Part shown: piece by piece, positions 43,340 to 53,035 of the stretch
How the letters are laid out: each line of letters begins with the position of its first letter
Position numbering within the stretch: position 1 is the stretch's first letter
NCBI GenBank assembly: GCA_964371785.1
Contig: CAYJOL010000002.1
Span: 476,076 to 540,075 of the forward strand
From: CAVQCT01 sp964371785
GTDB lineage: Bacteria; Zixibacteria; MSB-5A5; GN15; FEB-12
Length of the DNA: 64,000 nucleotides
Direction: 5' to 3'
Program-made: the position numbers and the translations under genes
The notes under the pieces: generated by a model
Seen by the model: the letters and a program-made list of their open reading frames with translations, nothing else
What the model was told of the DNA's origin: nothing
Databases searched by the model: none

Positions 43340-43491
43340 CAGGTACACAGTTGGTACAACAGCTAACAAGCTAAAAATCAAAAATCTTAATCGTTCGTAT
43401 TGTGTAGACGCTGTCTATCGCAGGAGTATGTTATAGAGGCTTGGCTAAGGGATTGATATTGTAAACACGTCGGATCCTCGAGGAGGAGAGT

Positions 43492-44439
43492 ATGACCTTC
43501 TGCCATAAGTCCCTTAATTCCGTTTTACTTGTCGGTATGTTTTCGTTGCTCGCGTTTTTCGCGATGTCGGTTACTTCGCAGGCGGGAATTCCTAAAATCG
43601 TCATAAAAGTATCGGATACCACCGCTCCGTCCGGCGCCCAGGGGTCGGTGCTTGCCGTATACATGGACAATCTGGTCGATACTATCGCCGGTTATAATAT
43701 CTGGCTTCAGTTGGATCGCCCGGATATCATGACCTTCCGCACCACGCTGGACACGGTGGGAACGCTGTGTGGTGGCTGGGATGTCGTCCAGGGAACTTCC
43801 ATATCGGGAACCGGGAATGATCTCAATATCGTCGGTATCGCTGACTATCCGGGCGGACCGCCCAAGATGGGTATTCTGCCCCAGCAAGGCGGCCTGTTAA
43901 TCAAGGCGATTGTCGACGTATCTACGGTTCCGGACACGTTAACGGAACGTACGGTAAATGTGATTGTCCAGACGGATTTTAAGGACCATTTTGGCCTTTC
44001 CCGTCCCGATGGCACTTCAATTCCATGGGTGTACGTGAATCAACCCGACACGAACTGTTTTCTGTGTACAGGATGGATTGGCGACGTCTGCATGAGTTGG
44101 ATACGGGTGACTTATGGTCCGTGCGATTCTATCAGTATCGACACCATCAGCGTGGCTGTGCTTGACACCGCGAATGTGAAGGTGTACGATGGTTCCCTGA
44201 CCATTCTCCAGATTCCGCCCTATACCTGCGGTAATACCGACGGCGACCCTCAGGGTGCGATCGACATCAGCGATCTGGTCTATCTTGTGGAATACATGTT
44301 CAGCGGCGGCCCGGAGCCCCAGCCATTTATCAGTGGCGACGTGAACTGCGATACCGCCGTGGATATCGGCGACCTGGTCGCGATGGTGGAGTATATGTTC
44401 TCCTCAGGGGGCGTCATCTGTCCCAATAATTGCCAGTGA
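43492..44439 (+). CDS. Secreted protein with cohesin-like and dockerin-like domains
   Basis: 315 residues; GGAGGAGAG ends just before the ATG. Signal peptide about 1-32. Residues 35-220 form a beta domain of the cohesin type (VIKVSDTTAPSGAQGSVLAVYMDNLVDTIAGYNIWLQLDRPDIM). Residues about 245-312 are dockerin-like, with two EF-hand-like repeats GNTDGDPQGAIDISDLVYLVEYMF and GDVNCDTAVDIGDLVAMVEYMF. There is no C-terminal sorting domain. The protein is expected outside the outer membrane and might bind cohesin modules of the neighbours. Cys pairs may form disulfides. It opens the surface-protein island. Confidence 0.85.
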   Translation: MTFCHKSLNSVLLVGMFSLLAFFAMSVTSQAGIPKIVIKVSDTTAPSGAQGSVLAVYMDNLVDTIAGYNIWLQLDRPDIMTFRTTLDTVGTLCGGWDVVQGTSISGTGNDLNIVGIADYPGGPPKMGILPQQGGLLIKAIVDVSTVPDTLTERTVNVIVQTDFKDHFGLSRPDGTSIPWVYVNQPDTNCFLCTGWIGDVCMSWIRVTYGPCDSISIDTISVAVLDTANVKVYDGSLTILQIPPYTCGNTDGDPQGAIDISDLVYLVEYMFSGGPEPQPFISGDVNCDTAVDIGDLVAMVEYMFSSGGVICPNNCQ

Positions 44440-44751
44440 TTAACGCACTATTTACATATCGCCAATACTGCTTGAAGAAAGAAAAATGAGAATAAACAAA
44501 GAAGAAGTGTCGCCTGTAAGCGACAAAACCCGTTAACGACAAATAAGTGGAAAGGAGGATGTTTACAAGAAGGGTGAATAACGCGCGCTCAAATGAACGG
44601 ACTGTTAACTTGCTCTTGACCTGGTCGTACTCGATTATCCCAAGGCTTGTTGGCTCTCGCCAAAGGACGATTCACCACGACACTCGAGGGGGAAAAGAGA
44701 TCAGGGTTAACCGTCAAACACACTTCAATTTGGTAACGAAGTAATTAGGAG
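44440..44751 (+). other. 312-bp intergenic region upstream of the 850-residue surface protein
   Basis: A small hairpin TGTCGC-6-GCGACA (44508-44525) and a GGAAAGGAGG motif at 44548 are seen. The frame opened by a GTG at 44547 (65 codons) overlaps no known family and its ribosome site is misplaced, so I do not call it a gene. No clear promoter is found. Confidence 0.5.
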
Positions 44752-47304
44752 ATGAAAATGAAACGTATTTCATTGTTCCTGGTACTAGCATCTTTAGTCG
44801 TTTCATTTGGGCTGGCTAATGCCGTGAGCATCTCACTTGAGAGCGTGCAGGGTCAGTGGACCGCCGGTAAGATCAATCCCGGTGTGCCGATTACCTTCAC
44901 GATGCGCTATACCAATGATGCAAGTTATGACTTTGGTGGCATAACTAACGGCTATGAAGTCTACACGACTGACGCTTCACCATTCACCGCTGTGACGGCT
45001 GACACGCTTCCGTGGCCGGGTGTTGATGGTGGTGGGTGGAAGACGCACTTTGATCTGATTTTCAAGATCGGGTACTTCAGTGCTAACGGTGCCGGTTTCG
45101 ATACCGCCTATATCGGTGGTTCGAAAGGCGCCACCGGTAACGGTATCCCAGCCGGCTTTGACCATCCTGCCGTGAAAGTCATGACAGGTAACATCACCGC
45201 CGGTTCCACGCTGTGTATCGACTCGTGCTACTATCCGCCGACGGGTAGCTGGCTCTGGGCCGGTGGTAGCGCTGGTCCGAACGTGAAGCCCGATTGGGCC
45301 GGTCCGTTCTGCTTCCTGGCTGAACAGGCTCCTTGTCAGGCTCCAGTAATCGACAACGCTCCGACCTCCCTCACCGGAAGTCACTGCGATCTGATGACGT
45401 TCGATTTCGACGCTCACGAAGTCGCTCAGCCGGATCCCAATCCGATCACAGGCTGGACTGCTTCCATTGGCACCATCAACGCTCAGGGCGTCTGGACCTA
45501 TCAGCCGACCATTGCTGATGTTGGTGTCTCTCAGAGTGTTGCCATAACGGTCGTTGGTGCTGCATGCAGTTCAGATCCGGTAACGGTCAATCTGAACTTC
45601 ACGAACGCCGCTCCGGTCGCCATTTGCCCGGGTACCGTCAGCATGTCCACCGGTTCCACCGTGACCCGTACGGCCACGGCTACCGATGACTGCGACCCAG
45701 TGTCGTTCTCAGGTACCAGCACCGCTACTGGTGACGCCAGTGTCACCGTTGCCGCGGATGGTTCCATCACCATCGTGGGTGGCAGTGCCGCCCAGACCTT
45801 TACGGTCACCATTACAGCTACTGACGGCAACCTCTCGTCGACCTGCACGTTCGACGTCGATGTCATCGCTGGTTCGCTGTATCAGGTCGGCATTGGTTGC
45901 GTGGGCGACCAGTCCAGCGACTTTGTATATCAGGGTCAGCATGTAATCGTTCCGGTCTATTTGTACGCAGCTGCCGGTCCTATCGGCGGTTACGACATTC
46001 TGATCGGCTATGACAACTCAGCTCTGTCCTTCCAGTCCGCCGCTATCGGCGCTGACTGGGGCGCGGCCGGCTGCGGTTGGGAATATTTCACCTATCGTTA
46101 TGGTGCCGATGGTAACTGCTCGAACGCTTGCCCGAGCGGCTTGCTCAGAGTAGTTGCTATTGCCGAGACGAACAACGGCCCGAACCATCCGGACTGCTAC
46201 AGTGCGACGATGCCTTCGGTCCTGTTCAACCTCGACTTCCTGGTCACCAACGACCGCACTTTCGAATGTCAGACAGTACCGATACGGTTCTTCTGGCTGG
46301 ATTGCGGCGACAACGCCCTGTCCAACCGTTCTGGTGACAGCCTCCTGATCGCCAATGCGGTTTACGATGGCGACGTGACCTTGAATCCGCCGAACGGCCT
46401 CAACATTCTCGACTCTACCGTCGGTTATCCGACCTACCAGGGTCCGCAGGATGATTGCGGTTCCGGCACCAAGGTTGCCTATCGTCTGGTCAGCTTCCAG
46501 AATGGTTGCGTGAACATCGCTTGCCAAGACTCGATCGACGCTCGTGGTGACATCAACCTCAACAACGTGAAGTACGAAATCGCCGACGCGGTTCTGTTCT
46601 CGAACTATTTTGTCTATGGTATTACCGTATTCAAGATCAACATGCAGGGACAGATTGCCGCTACCGATGTCAACGCTGATGGTCTTACCCTGTCGGTTGC
46701 CGACCTGGTTTACCTCATCCGTGTCATCCAGGGCGACGCTCTTCCGTATCCGAAGCTCGCTCCGGCGTCCATCACCTATACCGCTGATCGCGGCAATGTC
46801 GTGATCAATGGTGAAGTTGGTGCCGCCCTCGTTGTGTTCCAGGGTAACGTTACCCCGGTGCTCAATGCGAGCAATGTCGAAATGAAGTATGCCTTTGACG
46901 AAGCCGCTAACGTGACTCGCGCTCTGGTATACAGCATGAACGGCACAGTAATCAGTGGTAACCTCCTCGCCGCCAACGGTAACGTTGTCAGCGCCGAGTT
47001 CGGTTCAGTCGACGGTGCGACGGTTAACGCGAAGCTGCTCCCGGCTAACTTCAGCCTGGCTCAGAACTATCCGAACCCGTTCAACCCGACGACAACCATA
47101 GGCTTCAGCCTGCCCGTTAAGTCCGATGTCAGCCTGTCCATCTACAACATAGCTGGTCAGCTGGTGAAGGAATTCAACGGCACGTTCGAAGCTGGCGAAC
47201 AGAGCTTTGTATGGGATGCCTCCGCTCAGGCCTCCGGCGTCTACTTCTATAAGTTGAACGCCAACAACTTCAGCGAAACCAAGAAAATGGTCCTCCTGAA
47301 GTAA
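44752..47304 (+). CDS. Secreted multi-domain protein: Ig-like, cohesin-like, dockerin-like, C-terminal sorting domain
   Basis: 850 residues. AGGAG precedes the ATG at 44752 (a second ATG two codons on is possible). Signal peptide 1-24; a beta domain about 25-195; Ig-like repeats to about 375 (with ICPGTVSMSTGSTVTRTATATDDCD); a cohesin-like domain about 380-540 (PIGGYDILIGYDNSALSFQ); a dockerin-like pair GDINLNNVKYEIADAVLFSNYF and TDVNADGLTLSVADLVYLIRVIQG; and the sorting domain from LAQNYPNPFNPTTTIGFSLP to the last residue MVLLK. Codon choice is strongly biased to GGT, GCT, AAC, GAC and ACC, unlike neighbours, suggesting very high expression, perhaps a major surface protein. Type IX export is inferred. 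Confidence 0.88.
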   Translation: MKMKRISLFLVLASLVVSFGLANAVSISLESVQGQWTAGKINPGVPITFTMRYTNDASYDFGGITNGYEVYTTDASPFTAVTADTLPWPGVDGGGWKTHFDLIFKIGYFSANGAGFDTAYIGGSKGATGNGIPAGFDHPAVKVMTGNITAGSTLCIDSCYYPPTGSWLWAGGSAGPNVKPDWAGPFCFLAEQAPCQAPVIDNAPTSLTGSHCDLMTFDFDAHEVAQPDPNPITGWTASIGTINAQGVWTYQPTIADVGVSQSVAITVVGAACSSDPVTVNLNFTNAAPVAICPGTVSMSTGSTVTRTATATDDCDPVSFSGTSTATGDASVTVAADGSITIVGGSAAQTFTVTITATDGNLSSTCTFDVDVIAGSLYQVGIGCVGDQSSDFVYQGQHVIVPVYLYAAAGPIGGYDILIGYDNSALSFQSAAIGADWGAAGCGWEYFTYRYGADGNCSNACPSGLLRVVAIAETNNGPNHPDCYSATMPSVLFNLDFLVTNDRTFECQTVPIRFFWLDCGDNALSNRSGDSLLIANAVYDGDVTLNPPNGLNILDSTVGYPTYQGPQDDCGSGTKVAYRLVSFQNGCVNIACQDSIDARGDINLNNVKYEIADAVLFSNYFVYGITVFKINMQGQIAATDVNADGLTLSVADLVYLIRVIQGDALPYPKLAPASITYTADRGNVVINGEVGAALVVFQGNVTPVLNASNVEMKYAFDEAANVTRALVYSMNGTVISGNLLAANGNVVSAEFGSVDGATVNAKLLPANFSLAQNYPNPFNPTTTIGFSLPVKSDVSLSIYNIAGQLVKEFNGTFEAGEQSFVWDASAQASGVYFYKLNANNFSETKKMVLLK

Positions 47305-47323
47305 TCTGTTCGATTTACTTTTA

Positions 47324-47353
47324 CCCCGGAAAGGGTTAACCCCCTTTCCGGGG
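47324..47353 (+). terminator. Strong hairpin after the 850-residue protein gene
   Basis: CCCCGGAAAGGG (47324-47335) pairs with CCCTTTCCGGGG (47342-47353) around a 6-nt loop, 20 bp past the stop codon. The following bases (ATTACTT) are not a clean U-run, so it may work as a stem-dependent terminator or mRNA stabiliser. Confidence 0.7.
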
Positions 47354-47816
47354 ATTACTTCGCCCGAGGAGTCGGGCAAATACTTAACCGATTATAAGAT
47401 AGTGACGAACAAGTAGTTAACATGCGCACTCCCGGAAACACAAGATGATCCACGAGCGGTACAGAGTAAAACGGAAGATGCTCCGTGAGATCGTAACAGG
47501 GCGGCTAAGGATGCTTCCCCAAGAATTTTGTTGGTTATGCATAGTGTTGCGGGATTGCACAATTCGACTTCGATGTACTCAACATACCGTATCTCTCTCT
47601 TCTCACTTCGCGTTCCAATCAACGGGGGGATTGTCATAGCCTGATTGGTATTGACCACGTTGTGGACGTGTAAGTCGTTATTGTACAGACCATTAAACGG
47701 ATTTAACGGTTACATTTTGTGGGTGGTAAGGAGAGGACCTCCGTCTGTGCGGCTGTCCGGCACCCGAGTAAAGAAAGTTGGCTCTTGGTCTGGGAATTGC
47801 ACGAGAAGAGTGTGTC
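47354..47816 (+). other. 463-bp intergenic region before the second Ig/cohesin protein
   Basis: No gene seen. A TTGACC (47652) lacks a good -10 box at proper spacing. A CACG...CGTG inverted pair lies around 47657-47671. The AGAAGAG ribosome site ends the region. Confidence 0.45.
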
Positions 47817-50285
47817 ATGGTGTACATACGAGAACCTAAAACCATAGTATTAAAGTACTTTACAGTACTCTACGCCATTTTACTGCTGTTGAGCGTACCG
47901 ATTCCGGTGCTGAGTCAGTCAGATCCGTTTGGTCAGGTAGATCGATTCTATATCGACTCGGTGACGGCGGCTCCGGGGCAGGACGTAGTGGTCAAATTCA
48001 ATATGGAGAACGATGAACCGGTGAGCTCGCTTTCACTGCCGATTATTTATGATACCTCAGTCCTCCGGCTGAAGGCGATCAGTTTCAGCGAGTCCCGGGC
48101 GGCTTATATCTCCAACAAGCTGATAAGCCCGTACGACATCACGACAATTTCGGGCCATTTTCTGGTCAGTATGTTCACGATACTTGAACAGCCCATCCCG
48201 GCGGGGAGCGGCGAAGTATTTAGCGCCGTTTTCGAAGTATCGCCGACAGCACCTGAGGGGAGTATCAGTATCATTGACAGCGCCTTCTATCCTCCCGGCG
48301 GCGAATTTCTTTTGGTCGAGAATTCATCCGCCCGGACCATTACACCGATTTTCATTTCCGGGAAGGTGGCGGTAGTCGTAGCTGACCAGCCGCCCGTAAT
48401 CCAGCCGATCGCCGCCCAGCATCTGTTTGAGGGCGACAGCTTGATCGTGAACATAGCGGCGTCCGACCCCGACAACAACAGCTTGACTATCAGCTGTGCG
48501 AACGCTCCAAGCGGCCTGGCCTTCAAAGATAATCACGATGGTACCGCGTCGCTTGGATGGCGGCCCGACTTCATTGGGCCATATTCTTCGGATGCGTCAC
48601 CGTTTACTTTCACCATTCTGGTCAGCGACGGTACCAGTCAGGTTAAGGCGCCGGTAGTTGTCGACGTCATCAACAAGAACCGTCGTCCGGTCATCGTTGT
48701 TGCCGATTCAGTTTCCGCCGAATCGGGCGACCTGATAGATATTTCGGTGACCGCCCAGGACCCGGATTTCGAACCGATCCAGTGGCAGGTCGGGAGTCTT
48801 CCGATCGGCGCCAGTTTCGATATGAACAACCCGGCTCGTCTCCGCTGGCACACCGCCTTGACTGACACCGGGTCATACCGCGTCACGTTCGTGGCTAGTG
48901 ATCCACAGGGGTATGCCGATACCTGCGGTGCGAAGATTCGTTTGAACCCGACATCAATCTATTCACTCAGCCTGGATACGGTGAGCGCGTATCCGGGGGA
49001 CAAGATACTTTACCACGTTCTGCTGGATAACAAAGTTCCGGTGCACTCTTTCAATATCCTGTTCAACTACGATAAATCGGCCCTGTCCCTGACCGGCATC
49101 ACCAACGATCAGACGCGAAGCGCCGCGTTTGAATATTTTACCAGTGTTCTCGATGAGGGTGGTATTCAGGGAAATGTGCGCATCACCGGCGTGAAAAACC
49201 TGAGCGGGACTCCGGCTTCGCTTGATGCCAGCGATGGAGCGGTCGCCGCGATCAATTTCAGGGTATCAACCAATATAGGATTCAGCGGGATGTATGCTCC
49301 GGTCACCTTCAAATTCCTCGACGCCGGTACGCTTAACGACAACACCCTGACCGATTCAACGGGCGCCAAGGTCCCTCAGACATCGATAGTCTACAACGAT
49401 GGTTACGTGAATATACTCTCGCTGGGAGTGCTGAATGTCGGCGACATCAATTTGAACGGTTTGAAATACGAGATCAGCGATGTCATATATTTCAGCAATT
49501 TCTTCATGAATCCGGTGAGATACCCGTTGAACCCGTTGCAGTACGCCAATTCGGATGTCAATCACGATAATATCGGCGGGACAATCGGCGATCTGGTCAC
49601 CCTTATTAATGTGGTTATTTCGGGGGCCAATCCGCCGGCCAAAAGCGCTGTAAGTGAAGATCTCACCGCGTCAGTCAGTACGGAAACTCATGGGAATGGG
49701 ATGGATATCCTTGCAACGTCCGACTGTACGGTTGGCGCGGTTCTTCTGAATATCAGAGTCTCCGGTGATTTCGGAGCCGACAATATACAAAACGAGACGG
49801 GTAATATGGCGGTCGATTACTACCGCGATGGCGAAAACGTGCGCGTGCTGGTGTACAGCCTGACCGGGCAGACCCTGGCCGTCGGGACAAACCGGCTGAT
49901 TGGCCTGGTCGGTCTAGCCGACGCGGAACTGTCCGGAGTTGATCTCGCCAGCGCCGATGGCCGCGACATGGAAGTCACGTACGTGGCGAAGGGTGCGACC
50001 CTTCCGGCAAATTTCACACTGCACCAGAATTACCCGAATCCATTCAACCCGGAAACCAGAATCGACTTTGATCTGCCGTCGAGCAGCCGGGTGAGTCTCA
50101 CGGTCTACAATATGCTTGGTGAACAAGTCAGCGTTTTGATAAATGATGTTTTGCCCGCCGGAACCCATTCGATCGTGTGGGATGGCAGGGATGATCGCGG
50201 CCATGCCGTGGCATCCGGTGTCTATCTGTATCGAATCGAGAGCGATCTCGGTCAATCGACCAGGAAGATGATGCTCCTGAAGTAG
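47817..50285 (+). CDS. Secreted protein: two cohesin-like domains, Ig-like domains, dockerin-like, sorting domain
   Basis: Start placed at ATG 47817 (AGAAGAG nine bases upstream) because the longer frame to 47778 adds residues before the membrane-type signal. 822 residues: signal region with a long hydrophobic core (about 15-35), cohesin-like 1 (about 40-180, FYIDSVTAAPGQDVVVKFNMENDEPVSSLSLPIIYD), Ig-like modules (190-385), cohesin-like 2 (390-545), a dockerin-like pair beginning GDINLNGLKYEISDVIYFSNFF (550-615), and a PNPFNP sorting domain (about 740-822). Cohesin-like modules bind dockerins in other systems. It is 52 bp before the next surface gene, giving an operon. Confidence 0.87.
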   Translation: MVYIREPKTIVLKYFTVLYAILLLLSVPIPVLSQSDPFGQVDRFYIDSVTAAPGQDVVVKFNMENDEPVSSLSLPIIYDTSVLRLKAISFSESRAAYISNKLISPYDITTISGHFLVSMFTILEQPIPAGSGEVFSAVFEVSPTAPEGSISIIDSAFYPPGGEFLLVENSSARTITPIFISGKVAVVVADQPPVIQPIAAQHLFEGDSLIVNIAASDPDNNSLTISCANAPSGLAFKDNHDGTASLGWRPDFIGPYSSDASPFTFTILVSDGTSQVKAPVVVDVINKNRRPVIVVADSVSAESGDLIDISVTAQDPDFEPIQWQVGSLPIGASFDMNNPARLRWHTALTDTGSYRVTFVASDPQGYADTCGAKIRLNPTSIYSLSLDTVSAYPGDKILYHVLLDNKVPVHSFNILFNYDKSALSLTGITNDQTRSAAFEYFTSVLDEGGIQGNVRITGVKNLSGTPASLDASDGAVAAINFRVSTNIGFSGMYAPVTFKFLDAGTLNDNTLTDSTGAKVPQTSIVYNDGYVNILSLGVLNVGDINLNGLKYEISDVIYFSNFFMNPVRYPLNPLQYANSDVNHDNIGGTIGDLVTLINVVISGANPPAKSAVSEDLTASVSTETHGNGMDILATSDCTVGAVLLNIRVSGDFGADNIQNETGNMAVDYYRDGENVRVLVYSLTGQTLAVGTNRLIGLVGLADAELSGVDLASADGRDMEVTYVAKGATLPANFTLHQNYPNPFNPETRIDFDLPSSSRVSLTVYNMLGEQVSVLINDVLPAGTHSIVWDGRDDRGHAVASGVYLYRIESDLGQSTRKMMLLK

Positions 50286-50337
50286 CCGGCAGAGCAGCAA
50301 GGAAGGGATAATATATGTGTGATGTACGGAGGTATAG

Positions 50338-53010
50338 ATGAAACTCTTGAGAACGATACTGCTGGGTCTGACCTTACCGGTGATATTCTATGCGATGTCA
50401 TTCGGTCAGACTGACTGCGGCCCGGCACCGTCTCCTTCAGATACGGCCAGAGTTATGGCGACCACCGGAAGACCCGGAGACTCAGTTAATGTCCCGATTT
50501 ACTTCAAGAATATTCGTGATATATCGGCGTTCCAGCTCTACATTGACTTTGACACCACGTTAATGTTGCCGACCAACCCGATAATCGATACGACCATTGA
50601 CACTTCGTATTACATCGGGTCGATCGATTCATCGACCACCCCGTACGATACGTTCTACGTCCCCCAGGTGGACACCAACTACAATACGTTCTACGCCTAT
50701 GATCCGAGCGGCGGCCGGCTCAAACCGCTGGATCCGTTCAACCAGCAGTATGTTCTGCTGGTCGCCGATGACCATGATTCGCCGCCGGTGACCGCGGGGC
50801 ACCGAAGAATTGTCGTCTTTATGTACCCGATCGATCTCTTCTTTGCGGCGATCGATTCGGGGAGTGGCACGGCGTTTTCGCTGCCGTTCAGGTTGTCACC
50901 GAACGTGACAACGGCTACGACCACGACTGTGACATACTATTCTCAGACTCTATATGACAACGCCTTTCCGCCAAATCAGATCGGCTGCCAATATTCACGA
51001 TACAGCGATCCTACCGGCGATCTTGGTGGCGACGTTCGGTTTACTGTCCGCTCCGGCACGATTACAATTGATCCAAACGCCGTGCAGGGGCCGACGATAA
51101 CAAGCTTTACCGCGAATCCTACCAGCCTGCCAACCGGGGGTGGTCAGACCACACTTTCCTGGGTAACCAGCAATGCCACCCAACTGACTATTACGAACGT
51201 CAATACGAGTGCGCAGGTTTACTCGACAACTCTCCTGTCCGGGAGCACGACAGTATCGCTTACCAGCACTACGACTTACCGCCTGACGGCCAGTAACGGA
51301 ACGACACAGGCAACCAGAGATGTGACAGTCGCAGTTGGCATTACCCCCGGTAACAACAACCCGGTTATTCAGAGCGTGTCCGGGAATCCGTTCACCATCA
51401 GTCAGGGTGAAACGGTCAGTTTCCAGGTAACCGCGACCGATGCGGACGCCGCCGACATCATAACTTTACAGGCGACCTCGCTTCCCCCGAACGCGACTTT
51501 CGGCACGGTTACCGGAAGCAGTTCGGTGACCGGGACCTTCAGTTTCACACCGGATTTCACCCAGACCGGGACACTGGCGGCTACCTTCTCGGCGACCGAC
51601 AATCGCGGGGGTACGTCAAATACTTTAACGGTATTGATCACCGTGAAGGCAATTGAATACGATCGACTTTTCTCGACATCGGCCGTGGGTCAAAAACCGG
51701 TCGGCGGATTGCGAGGAAAGCAAGGGATCTATTTCCCGATCAATCTGGTGACATCGAAAACCGTCTATGGCATACAGTTCGACTTGTTTTATAATTTCCT
51801 TTTCTTCACGGTCGATTCGTTCGTCGTAACCGGCCGAATACCGGAATATGTCGTGTATGACAACATCGGTCAGACACCGGGCGAAATCCGTGTGGTGACC
51901 TTCGGTCTCAATAACGAGCCGGTGGTCAATGTCACGGATACGACGGCCATTATGTATGCGGTGATGTCGATCGACTCCGCGGCGTCGCCAGGGCAGTATG
52001 GAGTTCTGCTTGAAAACGGCTGGGAGTCGACTAACCCGGATCCCAACCTCCCGTCGTCTCCTCTGGTGACAGATTCCGGAGTCATTCAGGTCGACCAACT
52101 CGGTGACGTTAACACTGACACGCGGGTCGACGTAGCGGACCTTGTAAACATTGTCGCCTTCATTATAAACAATTTCGCCTTAAGTGACCGTCAGTTCGAC
52201 GCAGCGGATGTGATCATCAATGACACGGTCAACGTTTTCGACCTCGTGGGCGTTATCAACCTGATCTACGGTATCCCGATCAACCCGGCTCCGACCATGT
52301 ACAATCCGTCCGAGCTGGCCACGGTGGCGCTTGACTACGCCGACATGCCGGCGGGAAGCGACGAAATGATGGTAGTCAAGTCCGAACTGCCTACCGATAT
52401 CGCGGCGGTTGAAATGGAGATACAGTATGACCCGGCGGCGCTGTCGCTCGGTAAGCCGACGATTACAGCGGACGCCGGCCAGCTCACGCTCCGCTATAAC
52501 GACCGGACACCAGGCAAATTGAAAGTTCTGATGCATTACACGAATCCGGTCAATGCTAACGAGGTCATCCGCAAAGGCGCGGCCGACCTTGTGAACATCC
52601 CGGTTATCGCCAAGACGGACATTGTGGCCGGCAACAAGAAGCAGTTGAAAATAACCCAGGCCTTGCTTTCCACCGCCGAAGCAGCCATGGTGTCGGTCGA
52701 GGGTGTTGACGCGCCGAATCCGGACTTGCCGACAACCTTCGCCTTAAGCCAGAATTATCCGAATCCGTTCAATCCGACTACTACAATAGAGTTTTCGATA
52801 CAGGCTTCACAAAGGGTCAATCTGACTGTCTATAACATCATTGGTCAGCAAGTCAAGACACTTGTCGACGGTTACTTGTCGGCGGGTGCGCACTCAATCG
52901 AGTGGAATGCTACCGATGAAAAAGGCCAGTCGGTCGCTACCGGTATCTATCTGTACCGACTCCAGGTTGACCAGCACTCACAAGCGAAGAAAATGCTCTT
53001 CCTGAAATAG
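50338..53010 (+). CDS. Secreted protein: cohesin-like, Ig/PKD-like, dockerin-like, sorting domain
   Basis: 890 residues; a GGAGG site precedes the ATG by four bases. Signal peptide about 1-24. Cohesin-like 1 (about 35-245), a small Ig-like module with TITSFTANPTSLPTGGGQTTLSWVTSNA (255-340), an Ig-like module (345-440), cohesin-like 2 (450-590), dockerin-like GDVNTDTRVDVADLVNIVAFIINNF and AADVIINDTVNVFDLVGVINLIYG (595-650), a beta domain, and the sorting domain from LSQNYPNPFNPTTTIEFS to the end. The first cohesin-like module has more Ser, Thr and Asp than the second. A secreted surface protein is expected, and it shares an operon with the flanking genes. Confidence 0.88.
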   Translation: MKLLRTILLGLTLPVIFYAMSFGQTDCGPAPSPSDTARVMATTGRPGDSVNVPIYFKNIRDISAFQLYIDFDTTLMLPTNPIIDTTIDTSYYIGSIDSSTTPYDTFYVPQVDTNYNTFYAYDPSGGRLKPLDPFNQQYVLLVADDHDSPPVTAGHRRIVVFMYPIDLFFAAIDSGSGTAFSLPFRLSPNVTTATTTTVTYYSQTLYDNAFPPNQIGCQYSRYSDPTGDLGGDVRFTVRSGTITIDPNAVQGPTITSFTANPTSLPTGGGQTTLSWVTSNATQLTITNVNTSAQVYSTTLLSGSTTVSLTSTTTYRLTASNGTTQATRDVTVAVGITPGNNNPVIQSVSGNPFTISQGETVSFQVTATDADAADIITLQATSLPPNATFGTVTGSSSVTGTFSFTPDFTQTGTLAATFSATDNRGGTSNTLTVLITVKAIEYDRLFSTSAVGQKPVGGLRGKQGIYFPINLVTSKTVYGIQFDLFYNFLFFTVDSFVVTGRIPEYVVYDNIGQTPGEIRVVTFGLNNEPVVNVTDTTAIMYAVMSIDSAASPGQYGVLLENGWESTNPDPNLPSSPLVTDSGVIQVDQLGDVNTDTRVDVADLVNIVAFIINNFALSDRQFDAADVIINDTVNVFDLVGVINLIYGIPINPAPTMYNPSELATVALDYADMPAGSDEMMVVKSELPTDIAAVEMEIQYDPAALSLGKPTITADAGQLTLRYNDRTPGKLKVLMHYTNPVNANEVIRKGAADLVNIPVIAKTDIVAGNKKQLKITQALLSTAEAAMVSVEGVDAPNPDLPTTFALSQNYPNPFNPTTTIEFSIQASQRVNLTVYNIIGQQVKTLVDGYLSAGAHSIEWNATDEKGQSVATGIYLYRLQVDQHSQAKKMLFLK

Positions 53011-53035
53011 AGAGTCAAGGAGGATAAGGATATAT

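Larger units (their letters stand above)
42586..43491 (+). other. 906-bp intergenic region with a promoter and a structured leader
   Basis: 42586-43170 has no ribosome-site-backed gene that I can support. Short frames exist (for example 42907-43054) but have no start or family. 43174-43202 holds a promoter, and 43203-43491 is a leader with at least two strong hairpins (43247-43263 and 43286-43339) before the first dockerin protein gene. Confidence 0.7.

Noticed and set aside
44547..44744. 65-codon frame before the 850-residue protein
   Set aside because: The GTG precedes its own purine-rich motif and the product has no recognisable features.
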